Positions 1 to 8,541 of a stretch of DNA of 64,000 bases are shown in pieces. The first letter of the stretch is position 1. Each line of letters starts with the position of its first letter. The notes beneath the pieces are model-generated. The model had not been told where the DNA came from and ran no database searches. It saw only the letters and a program-made list of their open reading frames with translations. Position numbers and translations under genes: made by a program. The DNA lies in the NCBI RefSeq assembly GCF_016755875.1, contig NZ_BNED01000003.1:62001-126000 (forward strand). The letters are read 5' to 3'. The stretch comes from Streptomyces spororaveus (GTDB lineage: Bacteria > Actinomycetota > Actinomycetes > Streptomycetales > Streptomycetaceae).

Positions 1-171
1 GGAGCGGTCGTTCAGGGGCCAGCTGTACTTGGAATCCACGTGGCTCTGGTCGACGGGGTAGATCTCCATGCGGCGGCCCCGGCCGTCGTTGTCGAGGTGG
101 CGGACGAGCCAGCCGGAGCGGATCAGGTTCTCCCGCCGGCGCTCCCAGTACGCGTCCTTCCGGCTTCGCCT
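1..171 (-). pseudogene. 5'-truncated gene fragment running off the window
   Basis: An open minus-strand frame runs from 171 through base 1. It contains YWERRRENL and GRGRRMEIYP, looks protein-like (charged, GC-rich third positions), and has no recognised family. An in-frame TGA lies at 172-174 and no start codon occurs before an internal ATG near 70, so the 5' end appears removed exactly where a hairpin repeat begins. A short gene starting at the internal ATG is the alternative. The 3' end is outside the window. Confidence 0.45.
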
Positions 172-209
172 TCAGGACCTGGGCCCGCTGCCGCGGGCCA
201 GCTGGCAGC
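172..209. repeat. Hairpin repeat, copy A
   Basis: This is the first of four related copies (others near 1393, 1782 and 3043). The core is GGCCCGC-TGCC-GCGGGCC, a perfect inverted repeat, preceded by TTCAGGACC and followed by AGCTGGCAGC. It abuts the truncated frame at 1-171. It could be a terminator, a REP-like element or a cassette recombination site. Confidence 0.7.
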
Positions 210-659
210 GGTGAGGGGGCTGGGGTGGTCTGCCGAGTGCCGGCGACGGTGTCAGTGGCCCCGGCTCCGGTGGGGCTGGCTCTCTCCCGCCCCTGGCCCT
301 TCCGAATGTGCCGCTGCCGCGTGCCGGCCCGGCTAAGGTCCACTTCGACGGGGTCGGTGGCGAAGCCTCCAGCACAGGAAACCCAACGGCATAAACCTCC
401 CGGTCTGCGCGGGGGTGGTCACGGCCCAACCGGCGGCCGGGGAAAAAGGGCCAAGCAGACGCTTGCCAGCGCCGGCCCCGTCCCAACCCAGTCCAGACAG
501 CGGTAGGCGGCTACGCCTGGTCTCTCCAGCCGTCTCCCATCAGGGCGGAGCAGGACGGAGAAGCCGAGACGACCGACGCAACCGGTCCCGGTGCATCATG
601 CCTGGCAAGCGCACCCCGCCGTGCAGCCGGACTCCTCCGACGCGATCCCACATCCGTAT
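210..659. other. Gene-poor stretch
   Basis: No frame on either strand looks like a protein with a plausible ribosome binding site. The region lies between hairpin repeat A and the end of the minus-strand gene that stops at 660. No confident feature seen. Confidence 0.5.
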
Positions 660-1097
660 TCAGGGGGCGAAGTACCAGCAGTACAAGCCTCGTCCAGCCC
701 TGACCGCCTCCCGGGCGAGCGCCCCAACTGCCTCAAGGATGTCCACGGCCTCCTCACGCGAGACCTCATCGTCCGCGCGTGAATCGAGAGCCGCCCACCC
801 CTCGGCAATCCCTCCCAACCGCAGCGTGCCAGCCCCCGCGAGCAGGGCCCGCAGGCCCGCGCCCACCTCGAACACTCCGAAACCGTCATTCGCTGTGGGA
901 ACCACCATTCGCGGCTCCCCCTGCGCGATCCGGTCGATCGGCTCGCCGGTAAACAGGCTCTCCCACTCCAGTACAGCCTCATCCGGGAAGAACCCCTCGA
1001 ACACGACCGCCGGGAGACCGTGATCCCGATACCGGGGACGCATCCCGGCTGCCGTCACATCATCCGGAGCAACGAAAAACTCGACGGTGATAGCCAT
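660..1097 (-). CDS. Small acidic protein of unknown function
   Basis: The product is 145 residues and starts MAITVEFFVAPDD. The ATG at 1097 is preferred over an upstream frame extension because the extension is arginine- and serine-rich and unlike a folded protein. The body is acidic and alanine-rich and ends LYCWYFAP. It resembles small streptomycete proteins of unknown function with the same opening and a YCW ending; that likeness is from memory. No signal peptide or membrane segment is visible. It is followed (in its own direction) by a gene-poor stretch and hairpin copy A, and preceded by the hairpin cluster at 1272-1425. Confidence 0.7.
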   Translation of the reverse strand: MAITVEFFVAPDDVTAAGMRPRYRDHGLPAVVFEGFFPDEAVLEWESLFTGEPIDRIAQGEPRMVVPTANDGFGVFEVGAGLRALLAGAGTLRLGGIAEGWAALDSRADDEVSREEAVDILEAVGALAREAVRAGRGLYCWYFAP

Positions 1098-1271
1098 AAC
1101 GAGATCATGCCAGGCACAAGAACTGGGCTGAGCGCCCTGTCGGACCCCTGAGCGCCGACCTGCCCGGAGCGACGCCCCTACGGCTCCACTCCGGACAGAC
1201 TCCACTGACGCTCCGCCAGATGCCTGTGCAAGCCCGGGAATCGACGGTTCGCAAGCGGCCGTTCAAGGAAA

Positions 1272-1425
1272 GGCCCGGCGCAAGCGCCGGGCCGGTGGCG
1301 TTGACACGCCACCGGATGTCCGCGCAAGCGCGGACGTCGAAGGGGTGTCCGCTGACGCTCCCGCCCCTTCAGGTCCTTACGGCTCCGCCGCCAGGACCAG
1401 GCCCGCTGCCGCGGGCCAGCTGGCA
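1272..1425. repeat. Cluster of six hairpins ending in repeat copy B
   Basis: Six inverted repeats follow one another in about 150 bases: 1272-1293 (GGCCCGGCG, loop CAAG), 1294-1313 (GGTGGCGT/ACGCCACC), 1318-1335 (GTCCGCG, loop CAAG), 1339-1370 (GAAGGGG/CCCCTTC), 1372-1398 (GGTCCT/AGGACC) and 1400-1416 (GGCCCGC/GCGGGCC). The last two with the trailing CTGGCAGC form copy B of the repeat that recurs in the first 3.1 kb. The stretch 1098-1511 otherwise has no gene. It could be a structured RNA, tandem recombination sites or stacked terminators. Confidence 0.7.
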
Positions 1426-1511
1426 GCAGTAAGCGGGGCTCGGGCTGGCTTCTTCTGCTGGTGCCTGCATGATGGACCGGCAGATGGGATGAAGAACGAG
1501 TGGGGGGCGCC

Positions 1512-1772
1512 ATGAGCCGGATCAAGCGATGGACGATCATCAGCACGACACTATGCGTGGTGATATGGGCTGCCGTCGCCGTCATCATGCTCAGCCCTGC
1601 TACCCAAGGCATCCAAGACGCCCTGGGGAAATGGATCAAAGCCCTGGCCGTGGCACCCGCAGTCATCTCACTGACCGGCTTCTGGGTCATCGGAGCAAGC
1701 GGCGGACCCCAGGACGGCACATGGGGCAGCACCCCCGGCCCCACCTACGACGGCAACGAAGGAACCCACTGA
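1512..1772 (+). CDS. Small two-segment membrane protein
   Basis: The product has 86 residues: a short basic N-terminus (MSRIKRW), one hydrophobic segment at about residues 8-28, a short amphipathic linker, a second hydrophobic segment at about 43-63, and a glycine- and acid-rich tail outside the membrane core. The ATG at 1512 is preceded by a GGGGGG run with suitable spacing. It matches no family I recognise. It sits alone between hairpin repeats B and C, one gene per repeat, as in a cassette array. Confidence 0.65.
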   Translation: MSRIKRWTIISTTLCVVIWAAVAVIMLSPATQGIQDALGKWIKALAVAPAVISLTGFWVIGASGGPQDGTWGSTPGPTYDGNEGTH

Positions 1773-1779
1773 CCTCGGG

Positions 1780-1834
1780 AGCCGCCAGCCGCCTCCAGGA
1801 CCTGAGCCCGCTCCTGCGAGCCGGCTGGCGGTAG
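1780..1834. repeat. Hairpin repeat, copy C
   Basis: Copy C has perfect 10-base outer arms, CCGCCAGCCG at 1782-1791 and CGGCTGGCGG at 1822-1831, around an inner GCTC-CTGC-GAGC hairpin. The central CAGGACCTG matches copy A. It begins just after the stop codon of the small membrane protein, consistent with a terminator or a cassette boundary. Confidence 0.7.
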
Positions 1835-1916
1835 CAGCTGCTTGGGGAGGGTTTACGCCGCTTGCAGGGCTGCTCACTCTTCGGCTGCGGTTTGAGCCGC
1901 GTGGCGCGATTCACGA

Positions 1917-3032
1917 ATGGACCGTGTGATGTGCCATGGGTCTGTGCAGCGGAACTTTGGTCTGGAGCGGTTGCGTGTCATCGCACGACGGCGGACGGCA
2001 GGGAGGTCAGCGCGCGGTGGTCACGGGTCAGGCTCAGTCGAGGAGACGAGTGGGCCCCGGCATCAGAGGTGGGTGCTGGTGGCCTCGACCTTGCCGGGGC
2101 TGGCGGCGCTAGCGGCGGCACTCTTCACGTGGATGCAAGTAGGGCAGGCTAGCAAGGAACTGCGTGTTTCCGAAGAGGGGCAGATCACCAACCGGTTCAA
2201 CAGCGCAGTCGTCAACTTGGGAGCATCGTCCCTGCACGTCCGGATCGGCGGCATCTACGCCCTTGGCCGCATCATGCAGGACTCGGCGCGAGATGAACCT
2301 GCGGTCACCTCGGTATTGTCCGCCTATATCCGTGACAAAGTCCCACGGAATTTCGAAAAGCCTGAGGACCCGGCTGTGCTGCCCGCCGACGTCGCGGCAG
2401 CACTCACCGTCCTGGCCAACCGCCCAGTCGAGCCACTGCCATCTATTCCGCATCTGACATTTGTCAACCTTACAGGCCTCAATGATGGCTCTCTACCGCT
2501 TTTCAAAGGCACCGGTTTGACCAAACGAAATTTCCGCTATGCAGACCTGGGCGGCTCCGACCTGAGTGGGGTACTTCTCTCCAATTTCGACTTCCACCAT
2601 GCGATTCTCGCAGCAGTAAACTGGGAAAATTCACACCTGGCCAAATGCGACCTGAGTGAAGCAATTCTACGCGGCGCGAATTTGGCAAATGTGAATTTCT
2701 ATTACTCAAACCTCAGTCACGCCGACCTCGGCCACGCCGACTTGTCCGGTGCAGCGATCCGGCACGACACCACCTTCAGCAACGCTGATTTCAGCGCTGC
2801 TGACCTGACTAATGCGGATCTGAACCACGGGATTCTGACCGGGGTAAAGCTAGCCAAAGCCAACCTCACGCACACCAACCTCTCTGGCGCCGACCTGCGC
2901 GGCGCTGACCTGCGCGACGTCGACTTCAGCACTGCTGATCTGCGAGGAGCTGACTTGCGTGGCGCCAAATTGAGCGGGGCTGACTTGGAAGGCTCAAAAA
3001 TGGACAAGAATACGCTAGGTGTGCCTCAGTGA
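1917..3032 (+). CDS. Membrane-anchored pentapeptide-repeat protein
   Basis: The product is 371 residues from the ATG at 1917, though a later start is possible because the first 50 residues are basic and poorly folded. One membrane segment (VASTLPGLAALAAALF) is followed by a conserved actinobacterial stretch containing RIGGIYALGRIM. From about residue 200 to the end run pentapeptide repeats of the A(D/N)Lxx type, which fold as a right-handed quadrilateral beta-helix. Base composition is less GC-rich than in the neighbours, suggesting acquisition. Some pentapeptide proteins protect gyrase, but most membrane-linked forms in Streptomyces have no known role. It ends just before repeat copy D. Confidence 0.9.
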   Translation: MDRVMCHGSVQRNFGLERLRVIARRRTAGRSARGGHGSGSVEETSGPRHQRWVLVASTLPGLAALAAALFTWMQVGQASKELRVSEEGQITNRFNSAVVNLGASSLHVRIGGIYALGRIMQDSARDEPAVTSVLSAYIRDKVPRNFEKPEDPAVLPADVAAALTVLANRPVEPLPSIPHLTFVNLTGLNDGSLPLFKGTGLTKRNFRYADLGGSDLSGVLLSNFDFHHAILAAVNWENSHLAKCDLSEAILRGANLANVNFYYSNLSHADLGHADLSGAAIRHDTTFSNADFSAADLTNADLNHGILTGVKLAKANLTHTNLSGADLRGADLRDVDFSTADLRGADLRGAKLSGADLEGSKMDKNTLGVPQ

Positions 3033-3042
3033 GTAAGAGGTA

Positions 3043-3080
3043 TTCAGGACTGGGCCCGCTGCCGCGGGTTGACTGGCGGC
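3043..3080. repeat. Hairpin repeat, copy D
   Basis: TTCAGGAC, then GGGCCCGCTGCCGCGGG, then CTGGCGGC: the same order of blocks as copy A. It starts 10 bases after the stop codon of the pentapeptide gene. Confidence 0.7.
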
Positions 3081-3190
3081 GAAGGGGCGGTCGTGTCATC
3101 GGATCGAGTCGAAGGTCTTCTTGGGCCTGAGCGTGCCAGGATGCCGGGGGGGGGCACGACCGCTTGCACGTCGACGGGCAGGAGCCAGCC

Positions 3191-3541
3191 ATGATCAGCG
3201 GTGCACATGTCATCCTCTACAGTCAGGACGCCGAGGCGGACCGCGTCTTCCTCCGCGACGTCCTCGGCTTTCCCGGCATCGACGCGGGCGACGGCTGGCT
3301 CATCTTCAAGCTGCCCCCGGCCGAGGTGGCCGTGCACCCGACCGACGGCCCACCGCAGAACGAGTTCTTCCTCATGTGCGACGACCTTGACGCCCAGCTC
3401 GGCGAGTTCCGCGCGCAGGGTGTCGAGATCACCCGTCCGGTCAGCGAGCAGCGCTGGGGCAGACTGACTGCGATCCGGCTTCCCAGCGGAGCCGAACTCC
3501 CGCTGTACGAACCGCTGCACCCCGTCGCCCACGGTCTGTGA
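3191..3541 (+). CDS. VOC-family (glyoxalase/bleomycin-resistance fold) protein
   Basis: The product is 116 residues from the ATG at 3191, chosen because GGAG at 3181-3184 lies six bases upstream; an earlier in-frame ATG has no such site. It is a single vicinal-oxygen-chelate domain: beta-strand AHVILYS, helix ADRVFLRDVLGF, GWLIFKLP, then NEFFLMCDDL and a final strand ending GAELPLYEP. Metal-ligand-like acids are present (LYEP near the end). Substrate cannot be inferred. It is the last gene of the repeat-separated series. Confidence 0.85.
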   Translation: MISGAHVILYSQDAEADRVFLRDVLGFPGIDAGDGWLIFKLPPAEVAVHPTDGPPQNEFFLMCDDLDAQLGEFRAQGVEITRPVSEQRWGRLTAIRLPSGAELPLYEPLHPVAHGL

Positions 3542-3719
3542 CCTGGTTCTGTTCACGAGTTCCGGCCGTAGTTGTGCACGACTTCGGGAGGCGCCCCGCC
3601 TGGGCCGTGGTTGATGTTCACAGGGGCGGGAGGCGCCTCGTGGACCCTCCCGCCGGCCGAGTGGAGGCAGGCGTCGGCTGGGCCAAGTCCGGATGTCAGG
3701 CACGCCGTAGGGTGGTCTG

Positions 3720-4144
3720 ATGTTCGATCGTTTGGAGATCAAGGTGTTGCCGCGGGGATCCCGGTTCGCTGCCCAGGTGCGGTTCTGGGTCAACGGCGAG
3801 GACTTGGTCGAGGAAGTGATCGGCGGATCCGAACCATACGCGGGCCGCGGGCCGTACGCGTCTGATGCCCTGCCGGCTGGCCGCCCCAGCCCTTACCGGG
3901 CGACCGGCGAGGCACGCCGCCTGGAGCTGGGGCAACCGGGACCACCGGTGACTGCTGCGGCTTCCTGACCGTGGTCGTGCAGCGATTCGAGGAGATCGTG
4001 CAGTGGTCGGACTGGGAGGTTCCGTCGGAGTCCCCGCTCGCACCCGCGCCCTACCCTCCGCCGGAATTCCACTTCAACGCGAGTCAGTACGACGCCAAAG
4101 CGACTCGCGCTGAGGCGGCTGGCTGGTGGCAGGTACACCCGTAA
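3720..4144 (+). pseudogene. Frameshifted small streptomycete protein
   Basis: The frame from ATG 3720 (MFDRLEIKVLPRG) runs well to EARRLELGQPG and then hits a stop at 3968. From 3941 another frame continues as TTGDCCGFLTVVVQRFEE and then WSDWEVP to a stop at 4142-4144. Joined, the two parts form a single protein of about 140 residues of a kind I recall from Streptomyces, with a CCGxLTV core and a WSDW motif. A single-base deletion (or two-base insertion) near 3940 explains the break. Sequencing error or programmed frameshifting are alternatives; no slippery heptamer is obvious. Confidence 0.65.
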
Positions 4145-4475
4145 CCCAGAAGCACGCCGCGGCCCTATACGGCTGGGGCTCTTACCGGCCCGTGTCCGTG
4201 GTCAGCGGGGGAACGATCAGGCCTTGGCGCTGTCGAAACATGGGGTCTGGTTCACTTTCCGTGAAGCGCACACGCTGAGTGAGTCCCGTGCGGGAACCGT
4301 AGTCGGCAGCTTCGACTGTTCGTTCGGATCGCCGTGCAGCGGTGGACGCGGGCGGAGAGCCGTATCACCCGGGCGGAGGCTGACTTTTGCGACCCGGCCA
4401 GTCGGACCGTCTGGCTTTCCTGTGGGCGTGTGAAAATGCTGGCTCTCCTGTACGCCAGAAGCAGCTGGCGGTGGG
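4145..4475. other. Gene-poor stretch
   Basis: No convincing frame. A short inverted repeat CGCCAG-AAGCAG-CTGGCG lies just upstream of the next gene (about 4453-4470) and resembles the outer arms of the hairpin repeats at 1782-1831. Confidence 0.4.
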
Positions 4476-5039
4476 ATGTTCAAGCAATGGCGATGGCGCT
4501 GGCGCGGTCGGCTACAGACGATCAACCTATCGTTCTTTGGACAGGGCGCCACCGTGGAGCTCAGCCCCCTGGGTGAGCGCGATCGGGCGAGGTCCATCCT
4601 GCTCCGCCTGGAAGACCACCGGGTGCTCTATGCGCCGTATGAAACCGAGGAGGCAGATGGGACCTGGGGGTCCATCGAGGAACTGCGTGCGTATCTGAAC
4701 GAACAGGTCGAGCAGTGCGAGTCAGAAGAACTGCGGAAGCAAGTGCGCGCGATGCACGCCGCCGTGAGGCAGTGGCTCACCGATGTCGAGTCAGCACACA
4801 GATTCGTTGAGAGAATAAGTAACCCAGACGCCCCACCTAGGGATCTGGATCGGAAGCAATGGATGTGGGGACTTCAGGCACTGGGTGTGCTGCGCGGCCG
4901 GGTTGGAGTTGCCATCGCTGAGATCGGCCGAGAATTCGACATCCCAATCGACGGCGACCTCGCCCACATCACACCACCTGACGTGGATGCTTCCGAGCGC
5001 GGCGCCAGGCTGTCACCGTTGTACTTCGATGAGGAGTAG
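4476..5039 (+). CDS. DUF6650-like hypothetical protein
   Basis: The product is 187 residues. After a basic N-terminus, INLSFFGQGATVEL is followed by a helical region with LEDHRVLYAPYE, then long helices (EELRAYLNEQVEQ, LRKQVRAMHAAVRQ) and a C-terminal half rich in acidic residues. The FFGxGATxE...FLEDxRVLYxPYE pattern is what I recall of the DUF6650 family. No catalytic residues can be named. The ATG has a GGTGGG sequence just upstream. Confidence 0.65.
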   Translation: MFKQWRWRWRGRLQTINLSFFGQGATVELSPLGERDRARSILLRLEDHRVLYAPYETEEADGTWGSIEELRAYLNEQVEQCESEELRKQVRAMHAAVRQWLTDVESAHRFVERISNPDAPPRDLDRKQWMWGLQALGVLRGRVGVAIAEIGREFDIPIDGDLAHITPPDVDASERGARLSPLYFDEE

Positions 5040-5289
5040 CTGCGTCACGTGCGCCTGCGGGGTCCCGTCCGTGCCGCGCCCGGTAACCCGGGACCAGCAC
5101 CGGACCTTCGCGTCAGCGTGATGGTCACGCCAGATCGCTGCTTCGATCGGCCTACCGTTACGCCCCTGCGGATCGCTGCTTCCTTCCCTCAAAACTTTCC
5201 AGGAATCTGGATGTGGAGGTCGTGCCTCTTTGGGCTGGGGTTTCTGTTCATCGTGGGGTCGTGCAGTCCGGACATTGCTGGCGGCAGGG

Positions 5290-7391
5290 TCAGGTGAAGG
5301 CCGGGGCAGGGTCTTCGTCGGTCCAGTCGCCGTCGAAGAGTGCTGCGACGAGTTGGGCGTGTTCGGGGTCGAGTTGGCCTGTGCGCATCTTGGTGCGGGT
5401 CTTGGCGAACCAGGGGCCGATGTTGACGGTGTCGCCGTCGACGGTGATGGTTTCGCGGGCGGTTGGGGCGCGGTGTTCTCGGTGAAGGAAGAGTTCGAGG
5501 AGCTGGACGGTCTGGGGGAAGATGCAGCGGGCTGTCGGGCGGGGGGCCAGGCTGGTGGTGGTCGGGGTGATGCCGAGGGCTTCCAGGAGCTGGCGCTGGC
5601 CGGTGGCCAGGGTGGTCCAGTGGGTGAGCTGGCGGATGGCCCAGCCGCCGAGGTTGATGCTGCCGGTGGTGGTGTCGGGGGTGAGGGGGCGGCCGGTTTC
5701 GAGGTGGTGGCGCAGTTGGTGGTATTTGCGGTGCCAGTCGGGGCCGTGTGGGAGTTACCAGTGGGGGTCGAGTGCGGCCAGGTCGGCGGCCCGCTGGGGG
5801 GCGAGCTGGTCCTTGGCGGCGTGGGAGCGTTGTTCGGCGAGCCAGGCGCCGATGGGGGTGGTGGCGAGGGCTGCGAGGTGGCCGTGGGTGTGGTGGTAGT
5901 CGGCTGCGGCGGTGAGGCGGGCGCGCCAGGCGGCCTGGTGTTTGTCCCAGATCATGCCGAGTGCGTCGAGTTCGGCGATCCACTGCGGGTCGAGGCGGCC
6001 GGCTGTCCGGGCTTCGCGCATCGTGTTGATGAAGCTGCCCAGTTCGAAGCCGATCGGGTCGGCGGGGACGTCGAGGTGGCCGTAGTCGTCGTGGAAGGCC
6101 TGTGCGGCGGCGAGGCCCGCGCGGCGTGAGCGGGTCAGGAGGCCGTGGGGGTTGAAGGCGATGAGGTCCATGGCGCGGGCGATGCGTTCGGGGTGGAGGG
6201 TGAAGTCGAAGTGCCAGCGCTTGGCGACCAGGGTGCTCGTCTCTTTGGGGAGCCGGTTCGCTTTGTCCGGGAGGCGTTCCACGATGCGGTGGTCGTGGCT
6301 CGCCAGCGCTGTGGTGATCGCCCACACCGGCTCGTAGGCGGTGCCGAGGATGTCTTCGGGGTCGGCGTCCGGTGGGAGGTAGACGGGGACGATCAGGGAG
6401 GCGGTTTTGCCGGAGACGTCCAGGCGCAGGGCGCGGCCGAGGGCTTGGACGCAGCGGATGACGCTGCGGGTGGGGTCGGCGAAGACGACGGCGTCGACGC
6501 TGGGGATGTCGACGCCTTCCGAGATGAGCTTCGCGTTCGTCAGGATGGCGTGGTCGGCGGCGGCGAAGGCTGCGAAGGTGGCGGCCCGTTCGTCGGGGGT
6601 GTGGTCTCCGTGGACGAAGAACAGGGCCGGGTCGAGGTCCGGGCACAGGTCGGGGGCGTTCCGTCTGAGCAGGCGCAGGGTGTGGCCGAGCTCGCGGGTG
6701 AAGCGTGTGGCGTCCTCGACGAGGTGGAAGTACACCAGCACTCTGCGCAGGCCGTGCTGGGTCATGGCCTTGAGGACGGCCAGGTGCAGGGCAGTGGTGC
6801 GCGCCGCGGCCTCTCCGGCCCCGCCATGGGCGGTGCTTCCGTCCGCGGCCGGGGTACCGGCGGTGCCGGGTGGGGGGAGGTTGAGGACGGCGCGGAGGTC
6901 GGCGTCGGTGATCGTGGGGACCACGATCCGGTAGTCCGCGGCTCTACCGTCCGCGATGGCGGTCGCCAGGGGATATTCGAAGATCTTTTTGCCGTAGACG
7001 GCCTCGCTGTTCATCGAGTTGGCGGACGCGTCGGCCAGCGCGGCGGCGGGACGGTGGCGGCGCGGGCGGATCAGGCTCGCGGACTCCGATCCGACACCTC
7101 GGGGGCGGCAAAGCTGCGCGGGGTCGCGGTCATGTAGAGGCGGCGGTCCGCGTGGATGGCCGCGCCGTCGTTGATGACCGTCCACTTCTTGTCCGCGGCC
7201 CGCGATCCGGTGCGCCTCGTCCATGATCGCCAAATCGAACGGCGACACCGGACGGCCGGTGTGCTGGGCATCGCGGATCTTGTCCAGGGAGTCGTAGGTG
7301 CACACCACGGTGAGAAACGGGATCCGGTCCGGGCCCGGGCCGACCACCGACAGCAGCGCCGCGAGCGCGGTCGGACTGCCGGTCGAGCCGA
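5290..7391 (-). pseudogene. Degenerate DEAD/DEAH helicase with helicase-associated (HA) domains
   Basis: Minus-strand frames together give a superfamily 2 helicase of the HA-domain type common near Streptomyces replicon ends. Seen in order: VVCTYDSLDKI; motif II as IMDEAH; motif III as YMTATPR in another frame (DKKWTVINDG to PEVSD, about 7080-7200); then back to the first frame at MNSEAVYGKKIFEYPL; then ILTNAKLISEGVDIP and the motif VI region QALGRALR; then HA repeats (WxxxxxxxxxYxxxHGHL). At least two frameshifts lie at about 7200 and 7085. An in-frame TAA at 5755-5757 interrupts the HA repeats, which continue in the same frame (GPDWHRKYHQLRHHL) to a stop at 5290-5292. The N-terminal Walker A region is missing. 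It is not expected to be functional. Confidence 0.8.
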
Positions 7392-7507
7392 CCTGGCGTC
7401 GATGACCTCGCCGCGCGCCTGGCGGTCACGGTCGAACACCGCGTCGCCGACTCCGAGGCGGCCGCCGCCGGTCACTGGTGTCCCGCCGCCGCGCAGCGCC
7501 TCCTGAG

Positions 7508-7622
7508 CATCTGCAAGTTGCGGCGGCGCCAGTTGACCACCGCCACGCGCGCCATCCCGGCCGCCTCGGCGAGCAGGACCCGGACCGTGTCCGGCGTGAC
7601 CTGGGCGAGGGCGGCGAGCAGC
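7508..7622 (-). pseudogene. Helix-turn-helix fragment of an N-6 DNA methylase-like or phage-like gene
   Basis: The frame VTPDTVRVLLAEAAGMARV continuing to VVNWRRRN matches the helix-turn-helix found at the start of actinobacterial N-6 adenine methylases (AEIARLAGVGRAAVSNWRRR type). It is cut off within about 40 residues and lies directly upstream of the truncated helicase, so two decayed genes appear to be joined. Family assignment is by motif memory only. Confidence 0.4.
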
Positions 7623-7692
7623 CGCCGTCACAGCCGTGGCGGCACGGCCCGGCCCAGCCCAGACAGGCACAGGGCCGGGCCCGAGCAGAGGG

Positions 7693-8541
7693 TTAGGCGC
7701 CGGGGGTGGCGCTGATCTGCTTGAAGCCTGCGGCGTCGCCGACGAGGTTGAAGGGGCTCCAGGACCCGGCGGCGTAGTCGCCGTTCGCGTTGTACACCCG
7801 GTCATCCGAGCCGATCGCGTACAGGTGCACGGTCTTGCCAGCAGGGGTGGCAGCGAGCTGCTTGAACCCGGCCGTGCCACTGACCACGCTGTAGCCGCTC
7901 CACGTGCCGGCGGAGTAGTTGCCGTTGTTGTTGTAGATCCGATCGTCCGAACCGATCGCGTACAGCCTGACCGTGCCCTCGCTCGTCGCCGTGGCAGCGA
8001 CCTGCTTGAAGCCGGCCGTGTTGCCGACGAGGTTGTAGCCGCTCCACGCGCCGGTGGAGTAGTTGCCGTTGTTGTTGTAAATCCGGTCGTCGGAGCCGAT
8101 GGCGTACAGCCGGACGGTGTTGCCGGTCGCGGCGGCGGTGATCTTCTTGAATCCTGCGGTGCCGTCCACCAGCTGGAGGGTGGTGAAGCTGCCCTGGGTG
8201 TAGTCGGCGCTCTTCCCGTATACGCGGCCGTCGGAGCCGAGGGCGAAGAGGCGGACGGTGTTGCCGGTCGCCACGACCGAGATCTGCTGGAAGCCCTGCG
8301 TGTTGTCGACGAGCTGGAAGCCGGTCCAGGTGCCGGTTTTGTAGTTGCCGCGGTCTTCGTAGATACGGTCGTCCGCGCCGATCGCGTAGACGTGGACCTC
8401 GTCGCCCACCTGGATCGAGGTGGTCTGCTTGAAGCCCTGCGTGCCGTCGACGCTCTGGTACCCGTCCCACGTCCCTACCGAGTAGTTCGCGTTGTTGCCG
8501 TACACCCGGCCGTCCGAACCGATCCCGTACAAGTGGACCGT
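7693..8541 (-). repeat. Left arm of an 849-bp inverted duplication
   Basis: Its reverse complement matches 11196-12044 nearly base for base with no length difference. The clearest divergent patch encodes YGKSADYTQGSFTTL here and YSNDGDYGQSDWSGF in the other copy (about 8170-8220). It covers the whole propeller of the Rpf-type gene, including its stop codon. Confidence 0.9.

Noticed and set aside
172..3080. Classical integron attC sites
   Set aside because: The repeats fold but lack the GTTRRRY and RYYYAAC boxes, and no tyrosine integrase gene is in the window. I therefore describe them only as cassette-like.
5189..7137. Long open frames on both strands opposite the helicase (for example 5230-6129 and 6145-7137 plus, 5189-6646 minus)
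   Set aside because: They are mirror frames of GC-rich coding DNA: strings of Gly/Ala/Val or Arg/Pro with no motif and no ribosome binding site, while the helicase motifs are clear in the other frame.
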